DNA from: Nostoc sp. JL33
GTDB taxonomy: Bacteria; Cyanobacteriota; Cyanobacteriia; Cyanobacteriales; Nostocaceae
Assembly (NCBI RefSeq): GCF_017114985.1
Contig: NZ_JABXKP010000007.1
Location: forward strand, 122,618 to 186,617
DNA length: 64,000 nucleotides
Reading direction: 5' to 3'
Below the pieces are notes generated by a model that was given only the letters and a program-made list of their open reading frames with translations, was not told the DNA's origin and did no database searches. Position 1 is the first letter of the stretch. Each line of letters opens with the position of its first letter. The position numbers were made by a program, and so were the translations under genes. Shown here piece after piece: positions 34,126 through 44,136 of the stretch.

Positions 34126-35403
34126 ATGTCAATGGTTACTTTACCTGGATTAAAAGAATTAATTGAAAGTATAAGTCGCGATCGGAATTTACCCCGTCTT
34201 GCAGTTCAATCAGCTATTAGAGAAGCACTACTCAAAGGCTACGAACGTTATCGTCGCGCCCAAAATTTAGAGCGCAAACAGTTTGACGAAGATTATTTTC
34301 AGAATTTTGAAGTAGAACTCGATATTGAAGGAGAAGGATTTCGCGTTCTTTCCACCAAAACCATTGTCGAAGAAGTCGATAACACAGACCACCAGATTTC
34401 CCTAGAGGAAGTTCAACAAGTAGCTCCGGAAGCGCAGTTAGGAGATTCTGTGGTGCTGGATGTTACCCCCGACCAAGGAGAATTTGGTCGGATGGCGGCG
34501 ATGCAAACCAAGCAGGTACTGGCACAAAAATTACGCGATCAACAGCGCCAGATGGTGCAAGAAGAGTTCCAAGATTTAGAAGGAACTGTGCTGCAAGCAA
34601 GAGTCCTGCGGTTTGAGCGGCAATCGGTGGTTCTGGCTGTTAGCAGTGGCTTTGGCCAGCCAGAAGTAGAAGCCGAGTTACCGAAGCGGGAACAGCTCCC
34701 TAACGATAATTATCGGGCAAATGCCACCTTCAAGGTATATCTCAAAAAAGTCTCCCAAGGTCAGCAACGAGGGCCACAGTTGCTTGTGTCTCGTGCTGAT
34801 GCTGGATTGGTGGTTTATCTTTTCGCCAACGAAGTCCCAGAAATCGAAGATGAGGTGGTACGGATTGTTGCCGTAGCTAGGGAGGCAAACCCCCCTTCCC
34901 GTTATGTAGGCCCCCGGACTAAAATAGCAGTAGATACCCTTGATCGCGATGTAGACCCAGTAGGCGCTTGTATCGGAGCCAGGGGATCGCGAATTCAAGT
35001 CGTAGTCAACGAATTACGCGGTGAAAAAATAGATGTAATTCGCTGGTCACCAGACCCAGCAACATACATTGCCAATGGCTTAAGTCCAGCACGGGTTGAT
35101 GAAGTACGCCTAATGGACCCAGAAAGTCGGCAAACTCACGTACTTGTGGCTGAAGATCAACTGAGTTTAGCCATTGGCAAAGAAGGACAAAACGTCCGTT
35201 TAGCAGCCCGCCTGACTGGTTGGAAAATAGACATCAAAGACAAAGCTAAGTATGACTATGCAGCAGAGGATACCAAATTTGCAGCGGTCAGAACGAAATA
35301 TCAACCAGAGGAAGATGATCTTGACTTTGAGGAAGAATTAGAGGATGAAAATCAGGACGAATTAGAAGAGGAGGATAGTTTTGACAATAACGATGACGAA
35401 TAA
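34126..35403 (+). CDS. nusA: Transcription termination/antitermination protein NusA
   Basis: NusA binds RNA polymerase and modulates pausing, termination and antitermination. The 425-residue protein from ATG at 34126 (MSMVTLPGLKELIESISRDR) has the N-terminal RNAP-binding domain, an S1 domain (about 135-200) and two KH domains with DPVGACIGARGSRIQVVVNE and LSLAIGKEGQNVRLAARLTG. The AR2-type C-terminal repeats of E. coli NusA are absent. Instead it ends in an acidic tail with long Glu/Asp runs, as in other cyanobacteria. The AAAGGAG box decides the start. Confidence 0.96.
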   Translation: MSMVTLPGLKELIESISRDRNLPRLAVQSAIREALLKGYERYRRAQNLERKQFDEDYFQNFEVELDIEGEGFRVLSTKTIVEEVDNTDHQISLEEVQQVAPEAQLGDSVVLDVTPDQGEFGRMAAMQTKQVLAQKLRDQQRQMVQEEFQDLEGTVLQARVLRFERQSVVLAVSSGFGQPEVEAELPKREQLPNDNYRANATFKVYLKKVSQGQQRGPQLLVSRADAGLVVYLFANEVPEIEDEVVRIVAVAREANPPSRYVGPRTKIAVDTLDRDVDPVGACIGARGSRIQVVVNELRGEKIDVIRWSPDPATYIANGLSPARVDEVRLMDPESRQTHVLVAEDQLSLAIGKEGQNVRLAARLTGWKIDIKDKAKYDYAAEDTKFAAVRTKYQPEEDDLDFEEELEDENQDELEEEDSFDNNDDE

Positions 35404-35551
35404 ATGATAAATTTTGTAAAATTTTGATACTGTTGATTGTAGTCTCAGTCTCAAGGATTATTTTCTCAAAAGCTACTTGGTATAAGTAAAAAATAGTAAT
35501 AATAAACTTCTTTTTACACCCAGAATGCTGGAGTGAAATGACAGATAATCG

Positions 35552-35821
35552 ATGAAACCAAATTATCGGCGCTGTATTAGTTGCCGGAAAGTAGGCTCAA
35601 AAGATGAGTTTTGGCGGATTGTCCGCGTCTTTCCATCGGGAAAGGTACAATTAGATCAGGGCATGGGGCGTTCTGCCTATATTTGTCCTGAAACGAGTTG
35701 CTTACAAGCGGCTCAAAAAAAAAATCGACTAGGGCGATCGCTACATGCATCAGTGCCAGAAACACTGTACCAAAGCTTGTCGCAACGTCTAGCCCCCAGC
35801 AATACCCAAAATAAAATTTAG
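35552..35821 (+). CDS. ylxR: YlxR family (DUF448) RNA-binding protein
   Basis: The 89-residue protein begins MKPNYRRCISCRKVGSKDEF and has GRSAYICPETSCLQAAQKKN, with the CxxC pair and the basic helix of the YlxR fold. YlxR genes lie between nusA and infB in many bacteria, as here. The family binds RNA and has been linked to rnpB/RNase P in Bacillus. The role in cyanobacteria is not known. Confidence 0.92.
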   Translation: MKPNYRRCISCRKVGSKDEFWRIVRVFPSGKVQLDQGMGRSAYICPETSCLQAAQKKNRLGRSLHASVPETLYQSLSQRLAPSNTQNKI

Positions 35822-35887
35822 AGTAGTTTTCTGTGGGCAAGTAAAACTTTGACGGTACAAAAGTGTTGAAAATTTTTGTATTATTCA

Positions 35888-36004
35888 AGTTCTGCGGTGG
35901 GGCATCCCGTGGAATTAAAACAAAGCTCAGTTAATGTCCGACGGAATACCGGGAGTCGCTGAGAAGCCTACACTGTACCGCAGGTCAGGGTAGAAGTATG
36001 TCAC
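35888..36004 (+). mobile_element. Remnant resembling the 3' end and guide-RNA scaffold of an IS200/IS605 tnpB element
   Basis: An in-frame stretch reads KFCGGASRGIKTKLS and stops at 35932-35934. It is followed by CCGGGAGTCGCTGAGAAGCC (35949-35968), then a hairpin CTACACTG (35968-35975) / CAGGGTAG (35986-35993), then AAGTATGTCAC ending at 36004. In cyanobacterial IS200/IS605 elements the tnpB 3' end is followed by this kind of AGAAGCC-hairpin-GTATGTCAC sequence, which forms the right end and the omega-RNA (reRNA) scaffold. The recognition is from memory. The rest of tnpB is missing. It lies inside the leader between ylxR and infB. Confidence 0.5.
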
Positions 36005-36401
36005 TGCCAAAATAGTAAATGGGTGGAAAAGGCATTCGGCTCTCCAATATATTTAAGAGGGGCGAAGCAACATTCCCAGAATCAAGATGTACTCGATTGT
36101 GTTGTGGAAGACTCAGAATCAACAAAACAAGAAAATACAAAAAAATGGCAACCTGGTAGCGCCCAGGCGCAGTTCGGCGTCAAGGCTTCCCATAAAAATC
36201 TTTTATTTAAGGAATTTTTATGGGTGTCCCTCAACCATCATTCCTGGTGGAGATGCCATTATTAAACCGAAACATCTCTCTTTCCTGATTGGAGGCACCG
36301 GCAAAAACTGAACGGCAACCTAAAAACAGTAATCCAAGGATGGAGATGTCGCACTCCCAGGCAACCATCCGCTAAAACTGTAAATTAAAGGGGAAGAGTG
36401 G
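36005..36401. other. Long leader of infB
   Basis: There are 397 bases without a supported gene. Two overlapping short frames (36023-36265 and 36087-36311) have no motif. The segment contains a perfect hairpin at 36189-36224. AAAGGGGAAGAG at 36388-36399 is the infB ribosome-binding site. Confidence 0.5.
36189..36224 (+). other. Perfect 11-bp hairpin in the infB leader
   Basis: CCCATAAAAAT (36189-36199) pairs exactly with ATTTTTATGGG (36214-36224) across a 14-base loop. There is no T-run after it, so it is not a typical terminator. It may be a regulatory or processing site in the infB leader, or an inverted-repeat scar. Confidence 0.6.
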
Positions 36402-39400
36402 ATGAACAACGGCAAAGTTAGAATTTATGAATTATCAAAGGAATTGAATTTGGATAACAAAGAGCTATTAGCAATTTGCGAGCAGCTCAGCATCTCGGTC
36501 AAAAGTCATAGCAGCACGATTTCAGAATCCGAGGCAGAAAACATTCGCGCGGCAGCAGAAAAACTGGCAGCCACGAGTGTGTCGGCCAAAAAGGAACTAG
36601 GTACAACCAGCCAGAAGCCAAATTCACCACCGAACGGCGGACGTAACCGACCTGCTGCACCCCACAAACAGCAAATTTTGGAAATACGCAAACCCAAAAT
36701 ATTGAGAAATACTACCTCCAACGCCCCAGAGGCGTCACTTGCTAACAATACCCAAGCTGCCTTGTCTGAAGCTAATCCTCCCTCTCCTCCACGGCCTTTT
36801 GCTACACCAGTCTCACCCATGAAGCCGACGGTACCAACTCGACCTGTACCCCGGAATCAATCTGAGACCCAAGAGCAACCTACTGTCATAGACTTGGAAC
36901 AAACGCCTAATCCAAATGAGGCGCCGGAAAAAATAGCATCCCAAAAACCGGAAAAAATAGTTCCACCCAGACCGAAAGCGGAAAAACCTCAAAAACCGCA
37001 ACTAGTTGCCCCTCCAGCGAGACCTGCGGCGGAAGAAGCCGAGGTGGCAGATGAGCAGGTATCTCAAGCAGACAAACCGATCCTCAAACGCGACCAACGG
37101 CTACGGCCCGTCGAAGGCGATCGCGATCAACAAATTAAGCCAAAAGTCGCTAAACTGCCAACTGACCAGTCCCCACAAGCTGCACCACAAAGACAGGCTC
37201 GTCCCACCCCTTCACCCAGCAGACCAGAGCAGAGGGTCAATAGACCATCTGCACCATCACAACTAGGAGAAGGGCAACGACCCAGACCAGCACGTCCAGG
37301 TGAAGCTGTAGCAGCCGCAATGCCGATCGCTACTCCACCCAGACAAATGTCAGGAATAGCCGGCAAATCTCAAGGATTGGGTGATGAACCAGTCGCCCCT
37401 GATCTCCTCGATTTAAAACGCCCAAGTCCGCCTCGCCCGACCAAAGGCGGCAAAAAGTGGGTAGAAGAGGAAATCATTGACGAAGTTAAAGAGAAGGCTA
37501 AAGCTGGCGTCAAAGGCAAGCGGATCAAGCCGATACTTGATGATGAGTTTGAAGAAGATTTGCTGGATGATGACGATCTCGACTCACCAGCCACCGTCCA
37601 AGTCAGCCTTTCCATCGCCCGTCCTCCCAAACCTAAAGCGACTCGACCTGTACAGATGCCAGGCGCAACCCTTGCTAGCGCCCCAACTGCAAGAGCGAGA
37701 AAGTCTGGTTCCAAGTCTGGTTCCAGCCGCGACCATCACCAGAACCGTCGCCAACAAGAAGCTGACACCAAGCGTGACCGTCCAGAAAAAGTGGTGATCA
37801 CAGGCCCGTTGACTGTGCAAGAACTGTCTGACGTTTTAGGCGTTGCCGATACAGAGATTGTAAAAATCCTGTTCCTTAAAGGCATGGCGGTCAGTATCAC
37901 CCAAAATCTGGATATTCCCACAATTACCCTACTAGGAAAAGAACTAGAAATAGAAGTCGAAACCGCCGAGCGAGAAGCAGAAGCTCGGAAAATTACGGAA
38001 ATGGTCGGCGTAGAAGACCGAGAATATCTCCACCGCCGTCCGCCAGTCGTGACAATTATGGGTCACGTAGACCACGGTAAAACAACCCTGCTCGACTCAA
38101 TCCGCAAAACAAAAGTGGCTGCTGGCGAAGCTGGCGGTATTACTCAACACATCGGTGCGTACCATGTGGATGTCGTACATGAGGGCAAACCGCAGCAGAT
38201 AGTCTTCCTGGATACCCCAGGTCACGAAGCCTTTACAGCTATGCGGGCACGAGGAGCGCGGGTAACAGACATTGCCGTGTTGGTAGTGGCTGCTGATGAT
38301 GGTGTCCGTCCCCAAACGATTGAAGCCATTAGCCACGCCCAAGCCGCAGGAGTGCCAATTGTTGTTGCAATCAACAAAATTGACAAAGAAGGGGCACAAC
38401 CAGAACGGGTGAAACAAGAACTCACCCAGTATGGTCTGACCGCAGAAGACTGGGGCGGTGAGACAATCATGGTTCCGGTGAGCGCTATCAGAGGTGAAAA
38501 TCTGGATACGCTCCTAGAGATGATTCTCTTGGTAGCAGAGGTTGGAGAACTATCTGCCAACCCAGATCGTTCCGCCAAAGGAACTGTAATTGAAGCACAT
38601 CTGGATAAAGCCAAGGGAGCAGTTGCTACCCTGCTAATTCAGAATGGCACCCTGCATGTGGGAGATATCTTAGTAGCTGGCTCGGCTTTCGGTAAAGTCC
38701 GGGCGATGGTGGATGACAGAAGCAAGAGAGTAGACATTGCTTCTCCTTCCTTTGCTGTCGAGGTGCTAGGTTTAAGTGATGTGCCAGCAGCAGGCGACGA
38801 GTTCGAGGTCTTCCAGAACGAAAAAGAAGCCAGAGCACTCGCTAGCGATCGCGCAGACAGACAACGCCTATCCCGCCTGTTACAAGGTCGTGTTACCCTT
38901 ACAACCCTGTCGGCTCAAGCACAAGAAGGCGAGTTGAAAGAACTCAACTTGATCTTGAAAGGAGACGTACAAGGTTCGGTGGAAGCCATTGTGGGAGCGC
39001 TCAAGCAAATCCCACAAAACGAAGTCCAAATTCGGATGCTGTTGGCTACTGCTGGGGAAATCACCGAGACAGATATCGACTTAGCAGCTGCTAGTAACGC
39101 TGTGATTATTGGCTTCAACACCACCTTCGCCAGTGGGGCTAGACAAGCCGCCGATGAAGCGGGTGTAGATGTCCGGGAATACAACGTGATCTACAAACTC
39201 CTAGAAGATATCCAAGATGCCTTGGAAGGTCTTTTGGAACCAGAGTTGGTGGAAGAACCCTTGGGTCAAACCGAAGTACGTGCCGTCTTCCCAGTCGGTC
39301 GTGGTGCTGTTGCCGGTTGCTATGTTCAATCTGGCAAGTTAGTTCGTAACTGCAAAGTCAGGGTGCGACGCGGCGGTAAGGTGATCTTTGAAGGCGTCCT

Positions 39401-39557
39401 TGACTCCTTAAAACGGATGAAAGAAGATACCCGTGAGGTCAACGCCGGTTATGAATGCGGTGTCGGCATAGATAAATTCAATGATTGGGTTGAAGGTGAC
39501 ATCATCGAAGCCTATCAAATGGTTACAAAACGCCGCACTCTCACCTTAACGAGATAG
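36402..39557 (+). CDS. infB: Translation initiation factor IF-2
   Basis: IF-2 is the GTPase that brings initiator tRNA to the 30S subunit and promotes subunit joining. The 1051-residue protein begins [20 protein letters not shown] (IF2_N domain). It then has a long disordered Pro/Lys/Arg-rich region (about 60-450), a second IF2_N-like region ([20 protein letters not shown]), and the GTPase domain with G1 GHVDHGKTT near residue 554, G3 DTPGH and G4 NKID. Domains II to IV follow. The long leader and large N-terminal extension are usual for cyanobacterial IF-2. Confidence 0.97.
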   Translation: MNNGKVRIYELSKELNLDNKELLAICEQLSISVKSHSSTISESEAENIRAAAEKLAATSVSAKKELGTTSQKPNSPPNGGRNRPAAPHKQQILEIRKPKILRNTTSNAPEASLANNTQAALSEANPPSPPRPFATPVSPMKPTVPTRPVPRNQSETQEQPTVIDLEQTPNPNEAPEKIASQKPEKIVPPRPKAEKPQKPQLVAPPARPAAEEAEVADEQVSQADKPILKRDQRLRPVEGDRDQQIKPKVAKLPTDQSPQAAPQRQARPTPSPSRPEQRVNRPSAPSQLGEGQRPRPARPGEAVAAAMPIATPPRQMSGIAGKSQGLGDEPVAPDLLDLKRPSPPRPTKGGKKWVEEEIIDEVKEKAKAGVKGKRIKPILDDEFEEDLLDDDDLDSPATVQVSLSIARPPKPKATRPVQMPGATLASAPTARARKSGSKSGSSRDHHQNRRQQEADTKRDRPEKVVITGPLTVQELSDVLGVADTEIVKILFLKGMAVSITQNLDIPTITLLGKELEIEVETAEREAEARKITEMVGVEDREYLHRRPPVVTIMGHVDHGKTTLLDSIRKTKVAAGEAGGITQHIGAYHVDVVHEGKPQQIVFLDTPGHEAFTAMRARGARVTDIAVLVVAADDGVRPQTIEAISHAQAAGVPIVVAINKIDKEGAQPERVKQELTQYGLTAEDWGGETIMVPVSAIRGENLDTLLEMILLVAEVGELSANPDRSAKGTVIEAHLDKAKGAVATLLIQNGTLHVGDILVAGSAFGKVRAMVDDRSKRVDIASPSFAVEVLGLSDVPAAGDEFEVFQNEKEARALASDRADRQRLSRLLQGRVTLTTLSAQAQEGELKELNLILKGDVQGSVEAIVGALKQIPQNEVQIRMLLATAGEITETDIDLAAASNAVIIGFNTTFASGARQAADEAGVDVREYNVIYKLLEDIQDALEGLLEPELVEEPLGQTEVRAVFPVGRGAVAGCYVQSGKLVRNCKVRVRRGGKVIFEGVLDSLKRMKEDTREVNAGYECGVGIDKFNDWVEGDIIEAYQMVTKRRTLTLTR

Positions 39558-39662
39558 TGTTGAGGGTAAAATGGTTAGAAATTAGGAGTGATAAATTAGG
39601 AGTTAGGAGTTAAAGGCTGCTAACTCCTAACTCCTAACTCTTAACTCACAACTTTTTATAAA
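39558..39662. repeat. Inverted AGGAGTTA / TAACTCCT repeat after infB
   Basis: TTAGGAGTTAGGAGTTA at 39597-39613 is followed after 6 bases by TAACTCCTAACTCCTAACTC at 39620-39639, which can fold into a long hairpin. It is a dispersed repeat type found elsewhere in the window (19080-19380) and could also end or attenuate the infB transcript. Confidence 0.65.
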
Positions 39663-40283
39663 ATGCATTCATTTCGCTCTGAACCTATTTTGTGGATTCA
39701 CGTCGCTGGATTGGCGACGTTGCCTGTTTTTTTAGTACTCTGCTTATTGTTCCTGTCTGTGGGCGAGCCGTTTTTGCCAGTGTGGATGGAGCTATTCTTA
39801 GTTGCCGCCATTGGTGTTCTCCCCCTGCTATGGATGCAATTGCGTCGCCCTTTTTATATATTTGCTCTTTTAGGAATAGCCTTAAAGCCAGAAAATCTGA
39901 CTGAGCGGCAGCGAAAAATTCTCTGTTTAATTAATACAAAGTTAAATCGGATACTAGCCCTAGTGGCAGCAGTATTGTCGGTTTGGGTGCTGTGGCATCT
40001 CTACCAAATTGCCCCATTAGTAGCAAATTCAGCTAAATTTCTCCCACAATGGCGCAGCGTTGCACTAGTGCTTGCGGGATTAGCCTTTTTGGGCAGCAAT
40101 CTTTTTTTACAAATACCTGTGAGCGTAATGCGAGTTTTGGTGATTAATGAGACAGAATTCGCTGGCATAGAGCCATTATCTTTAGAAAAGATTAAGCAGG
40201 ATTTCACAATTTTAGGGGTGCGGGTTAATCAAATCGTGCCCCGGTTGTTGCAATCTTTGTTTAGGATTAATACAGATTCTTAA
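39663..40283 (+). CDS. Low-complexity-tail membrane protein (cyanobacterial family downstream of infB)
   Basis: The 206-residue protein begins MHSFRSEPILWIHVAGLATL. It has about four hydrophobic segments (15-35, 42-60, 98-118, 133-152) and the conserved piece LRRPFYIFALLGIALKPENL. Members of this family are typically encoded next to infB in cyanobacteria. In spite of the family name, the C-terminal low-complexity tail is short here. Function is unknown. Probably part of the infB transcript. Confidence 0.8.
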   Translation: MHSFRSEPILWIHVAGLATLPVFLVLCLLFLSVGEPFLPVWMELFLVAAIGVLPLLWMQLRRPFYIFALLGIALKPENLTERQRKILCLINTKLNRILALVAAVLSVWVLWHLYQIAPLVANSAKFLPQWRSVALVLAGLAFLGSNLFLQIPVSVMRVLVINETEFAGIEPLSLEKIKQDFTILGVRVNQIVPRLLQSLFRINTDS

Positions 40284-40407
40284 CAGTCCTCAAAGTAATA
40301 TTATTTTACTTTAAGAGGCTAGAAATAAGCAGCAGAGGAGCAGGGGGAGAATAACCAATGCCCAATGCTCAGTTACCGTTGAACTTAAAACAAAGGAATG
40401 AGAAACT

Positions 40408-40605
40408 ATGGCTCAAATTCCAACTTCTAGCGATCGCCAATTTTCTGCTGATACTCAAATTTGGTATAGCCTCAAATGTGCGATCTCCACTAGTTCCGGT
40501 TTTCAACGCTGGCAACTAGAACGCGATGCTCAATTAGAGGGAATTCGCTTGGAACAGCAGGTACAACGGTATTTAAGGGAAACTTTAGAAACTTTAGCTT
40601 ACTAA
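40408..40605 (+). CDS. Small conserved hypothetical protein
   Basis: The 65-residue protein begins MAQIPTSSDRQFSADTQIWY and contains AISTSSGFQRWQLERDAQLE and QVQRYLRETLETLAY. The regular codon pattern, the AAAGGAATGAG ribosome-binding site and the well-formed amphipathic C-terminal helix support a real gene. Small proteins of this type are conserved in filamentous cyanobacteria. No domain or function is recognised. Confidence 0.7.
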   Translation: MAQIPTSSDRQFSADTQIWYSLKCAISTSSGFQRWQLERDAQLEGIRLEQQVQRYLRETLETLAY

Positions 40606-41018
40606 ATAGAAAATTTATTTTCTAGGCTTGTTTGCAAGCGAGGGAGTTGACGGTATGGACTCTCCAAGCGATGCCTACGGCGGTAAACTACGCCATCAAC
40701 TTCCACTTTATTTGTCGGATAATTCTTAATAATTTCAATCAGCGACACCTACCCGTCTTGACCCGCAGAAAGTACCAAAGCGGCTCGCAAAGCCTGTCAG
40801 TCTGCTCTTTGAGACGGTTTATAAATAATTTGACTAATTTGATTCAAAATAATATTGCCAATCCGGCTATTCAGAACCTCTAAAATGGGATATGAATTGT
40901 TGAACTTATCCCAACGCAGATCATTTTTAGGCGATATCATCTGCAAACTGCAAATATCTCTTCCTCTCAACTTTTGCAGCATCTATAATTAATCTTGCCC
41001 TCTGAATAGTTCGTTACC
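40606..41018. other. 413-bp intergenic region upstream of lysS
   Basis: Small hairpins follow the preceding gene (TAGAAAATTTATTTTCTA at 40607-40624 and GCTTGTTTGCAAGC at 40626-40639). A dispersed GCGATGCCTACGGCGG repeat lies at 40669-40684. An open stretch on each strand near 40800-40980 has no recognisable motif and is not called. Confidence 0.5.
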
Positions 41019-42704
41019 ATGTCGGAAGAAGATATCCGAGCCGCAAGGCTGGAGAAAGTAGAACAACTCAAGCAGCTAGGGACTAATCCCTACGCCTATC
41101 GCTGGGAATCTACCCATCATGCAGCGCAGTTGCAAGAAAAGTTTGCCGATTTAGCCAGTGGTGAAGAAGTTGATTTAGAAGTTGCGATCGCTGGACGCAT
41201 TATGGCGCGTCGCGTTTTCGGTAAACTGGCTTTCTTCACCTTGCAAGATGAAACCGGCACAATTCAGCTTTATCTAGACAAAAATCGCATCCAAGAAGGT
41301 ATGGCAGATATTGATGCTGATGCCTTCAATCACTTGAAACAACTCACAGATGCAGGCGACATTCTGGGAGCCAAAGGTACTATTAAACGGACTGAAAAGG
41401 GCGAGTTATCTGTCTACGTTAAACAATATACTATCCTGACTAAATCCCTGTTGCCCCTACCCGACAAGTGGCATGGATTAACGGATGTTGCCAAGCGCTA
41501 CCGTCAGCGCTATGTTGACTTGATTGTTAACCCGGAAGTGCGGCAAACTTTCCGGCGTCGCGCCCAAATTACTGCTGGTATTCGTCGTTATTTGGAAGAA
41601 CGGGATTTTCTGGAAATTGAAACGCCTGTTCTGCAAAGCGAAGTTGGGGGTGCAGATGCGCGTCCATTTATCACTTACCACAACACTTTAGAAATGGAGT
41701 TGTATCTGCGAATTGCCACAGAACTCCATCTCAAGCGGTTGATTGTGGGCGGTTTTGAAAAGGTGTTTGAATTGGGGCGAGTTTTCCGCAATGAGGGAAT
41801 TTCGACTCGACACAATCCCGAATTTACGACAATTGAAGTTTACCAAGCTTACGCCGACTACAACGATATGATGGCGCTGACAGAAGGGATTATTACCACT
41901 GTTGCCCAAGACGTACTCGGCACATTGCAAATCACCTACCAAGGGGAACCTATAGATTTAACACCACCTTGGCGGCGAGTGACAATGCACGATTTAGTTA
42001 AAGAAGTTACGGGCTTGGATTTTAATTCGTTCCAAACTTTGGAAGAAGCAAAAACAGCAAGTAAAAATGCTGGGATTCCTGGTGTAGATGAAGCAAAATC
42101 AATTGGTAAGTTACTGAATTTAGCTTTTGAAGAGAAGGTAGAAGCTAATTTAATTCAACCTACTTTTGTAATTGATTACCCAGTAGAAATTTCGCCCTTA
42201 GCAAAACCTCACCGTTCTCAACCTGGTTTGGTGGAAAGATTTGAGTTATTTATCGTCGGGCGAGAAACTGGGAACAGCTTCTCAGAACTTACCGATCCGA
42301 TTGAGCAAAGAGAACGCCTAGAAGCCCAAGCTGAAAGAAAAGCTGCTGGCGACTTAGAAGCCCAAGGTGTAGATGAAGACTTTTTGACAGCTTTAGAATA
42401 CGGTATGCCGCCTACGGGTGGTTTAGGGATTGGGATTGATCGGTTGGTAATGTTATTAACTGATTGTGCCAGTATTCGGGATGCGATCGCCTTCCCTTTA
42501 CTCAAGCCTGAAGGCAGTGTTATCAAGCAATTTACCTATGAGTCGAAAACTCAAACACTGACTATTGAATTTGATAGTGGAAGTGTTTACGAGTATTTCA
42601 AAGTACCTCCCAGTGTTAAGGATGAATTAGACAATGCCGCATCCAAAGGTCAATACTTTAACAAGTTTATTAAAGGGAAATTTAAGTTTGAACAGTTGAG
42701 CTAG
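41019..42704 (+). CDS. lysS: Lysyl-tRNA synthetase (class II) with a C-terminal KTSC domain
   Basis: LysS charges tRNA-Lys. Residues about 1-495 are a complete class II enzyme: an N-terminal OB-fold anticodon-binding domain ([20 protein letters not shown]), motif 2 ([20 protein letters not shown]) and motif 3 ([19 protein letters not shown]). After about residue 498 comes a KTSC domain ([20 protein letters not shown], then [20 protein letters not shown] and [18 protein letters not shown]). KTSC is a small domain of unknown function, named for a conserved KTSC motif, and is found here as a fusion. The 561-residue length exceeds the usual 500 because of it. Confidence 0.95.
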   Translation: MSEEDIRAARLEKVEQLKQLGTNPYAYRWESTHHAAQLQEKFADLASGEEVDLEVAIAGRIMARRVFGKLAFFTLQDETGTIQLYLDKNRIQEGMADIDADAFNHLKQLTDAGDILGAKGTIKRTEKGELSVYVKQYTILTKSLLPLPDKWHGLTDVAKRYRQRYVDLIVNPEVRQTFRRRAQITAGIRRYLEERDFLEIETPVLQSEVGGADARPFITYHNTLEMELYLRIATELHLKRLIVGGFEKVFELGRVFRNEGISTRHNPEFTTIEVYQAYADYNDMMALTEGIITTVAQDVLGTLQITYQGEPIDLTPPWRRVTMHDLVKEVTGLDFNSFQTLEEAKTASKNAGIPGVDEAKSIGKLLNLAFEEKVEANLIQPTFVIDYPVEISPLAKPHRSQPGLVERFELFIVGRETGNSFSELTDPIEQRERLEAQAERKAAGDLEAQGVDEDFLTALEYGMPPTGGLGIGIDRLVMLLTDCASIRDAIAFPLLKPEGSVIKQFTYESKTQTLTIEFDSGSVYEYFKVPPSVKDELDNAASKGQYFNKFIKGKFKFEQLS

Positions 42705-42800
42705 TAAGTACTATTCACTATTCAACAGTCGGGTGCGTTAGGCAAAGCCATAGCGCACCATTTTTATTTACCTAAGTTGCACTCACTTATTCTATATGAT

Positions 42801-42852
42801 ATTCCTTTAAAGGAATAATGTGATTGACATTCCTTATAAGGAATACTATACT
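42801..42852 (+). promoter_or_regulatory. Promoter with two palindromic operators for the toxin-antitoxin/CHAT block
   Basis: TTGACA (42824-42829) and TATACT (42847-42852) are spaced by 17 bases, a near-consensus sigma-70 promoter. The spacer is filled by the 16-bp palindrome ATTCCTTATAAGGAAT (42829-42844). A second palindrome, ATTCCTTTAAAGGAAT (42801-42816), lies upstream, with centres 28 bases apart. A dimeric repressor bound here would block RNA polymerase. The Xre-type antitoxin encoded downstream is the natural candidate. The start codon follows 12 bases after the -10, so the leader is very short. Confidence 0.88.
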
Positions 42853-42864
42853 GTGAGGTAGGAA

Positions 42865-43269
42865 GTGGCCTGGACTTGGGAACTTTATCTAGATGTCAAT
42901 GGGGAAATCCCCAAAGATTTGCTGGCTTTTTTCATCAGGATGATTCCTGAAGAGGAGAAACCAGAAAATCCACCAAAGCCATTACTAAGTGCTTCCGAAA
43001 CCAAGCGTCTGCAAGTTAATCTTGGCTACCTGTGCGACAAAGGACTCGCATCACTTACCAGTGGCATCTTTGACAAGCTGGAAGATGACTTGTATGAGCT
43101 ACGTATGACTAAGAGCGAACATAATCCCCGGTTTATCTTAACGGCTGCGACTCCTCAGAAGTTTGTGGTGCTGCACGCCTTTATGAAGAAATACGACGGC
43201 GCTATCAAAGATAGAGATAAAGAACCTGCAAGAGTCAGATTGCGTGAATTGCAGCAGAGGGAAAAGTAA
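42865..43269 (+). CDS. RelE/HigB-type toxin (phage-derived Gp49-like family)
   Basis: The 134-residue protein begins at GTG 42865 with MAWTWELYLDVNGEIPKDLL. The second half has the RelE/HigB-like core (IFDKLEDDLYELRMTKSEHN, FILTAATPQKFVVLHAFMKK and a helical end PARVRLRELQQREK). HigB-type toxins cleave mRNA on the ribosome. The stop overlaps the antitoxin start by one base (TAATG). Toxin-first order fits HigBA. It is about 30 residues longer at the N-terminus than minimal HigB proteins. The GGTAGGAA site before the GTG supports the start. Confidence 0.85.
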   Translation: MAWTWELYLDVNGEIPKDLLAFFIRMIPEEEKPENPPKPLLSASETKRLQVNLGYLCDKGLASLTSGIFDKLEDDLYELRMTKSEHNPRFILTAATPQKFVVLHAFMKKYDGAIKDRDKEPARVRLRELQQREK

Positions 43270-43976
43270 TGAAAAAGCCTAATTTTCAAGCTTGGTTACA
43301 GCAAAAGGTAAGCGACGAACCAGAGGTTATTCTGGCGGGAAAATTAGAGTATCTGCGCCTATATCTTACCGATGCCATGCGGGAAATACGTAATAAAGCA
43401 GGATTGACTCAGGCACAGCTAGCTCAAAAACTGGGAGTAAAACAAGCTGCGGTGTCCAAGTTAGAGTCGGCGTTAAAGGAACATGAGTTGGAATCAGTTT
43501 TGCACTATTTACACGCGTTAGGTGCAGATTTGCTGATAGCCGTCAAACAAGGAGATGACTTATATCAAGCTAGCGATAACGAAGGTGTATTGCTGGTAGA
43601 CGTACCAGATGTAGTTTTCCAAAAGGCATTGGCGGCAAACATGAGCGTGCGGGAATATGTGCGTGTAGCCGTTGAGAAGTTTTCCAGTGAGGATAATGGA
43701 CTGAGAACAGCTTTGGTGAAACTGCTAGAAAGTGACGATTCGGTAGCGGTGAAAGTGAGAGAGCGTTTGGGTACAAGGACAATCCAAGAAGTTGCGGCTG
43801 AGTTGGAAAAATGTTTGAGTCTAGTTAAAGAAGAAGATAGGCTTTTTTCTGTGAAAAATGTTTTGGCTGTTAATGTGAGGAGTGGAGAAAGTAATCGTGG
43901 AAATAGTGATGAAATTGATGAAATTGAGTTATTGGATTTAGCTGAGGAATTGCTGGAGAAATTGGCAGATTTTTAG
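43269..43976 (+). CDS. Xre-type antitoxin (HigA-like) with an extra C-terminal domain
   Basis: The 235-residue protein has a helix-turn-helix (about 35-95, MREIRNKAGLTQAQLAQKLG then VKQAAVSKLESALKEHELES). A middle region follows (VPDVVFQKALAANMSVREYV). The C-terminal 90 residues are not part of ordinary HigA antitoxins: VKVRERLGTRTIQEVAAELE, EEDRLFSVKNVLAV, GESNRGNSDEIDE and LAEELLEKLADF. This last part is repeated almost word for word in the next gene. The protein is the likely repressor at the two palindromes upstream of the toxin gene. Confidence 0.88.
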   Translation: MKKPNFQAWLQQKVSDEPEVILAGKLEYLRLYLTDAMREIRNKAGLTQAQLAQKLGVKQAAVSKLESALKEHELESVLHYLHALGADLLIAVKQGDDLYQASDNEGVLLVDVPDVVFQKALAANMSVREYVRVAVEKFSSEDNGLRTALVKLLESDDSVAVKVRERLGTRTIQEVAAELEKCLSLVKEEDRLFSVKNVLAVNVRSGESNRGNSDEIDEIELLDLAEELLEKLADF

Positions 43977-44136
43977 GATGACACAGACTACAGTCTACTT
44001 TGGTGCTACATCATATTATTAGATAACAGCGATAATCTTAGTAGAAGTAGTTATTTAAAATTTAATTTGTAGTTGTCGGTCACTTTCATTTACTGGATTT
44101 GTATAGCCACCTTATTACTTAACAAAGTGAGTCCTT

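Noticed and set aside
40797..40982. 61-codon minus-strand frame near lysS
   Set aside because: No motif or ribosome-binding site, and it lies in the promoter region of lysS.
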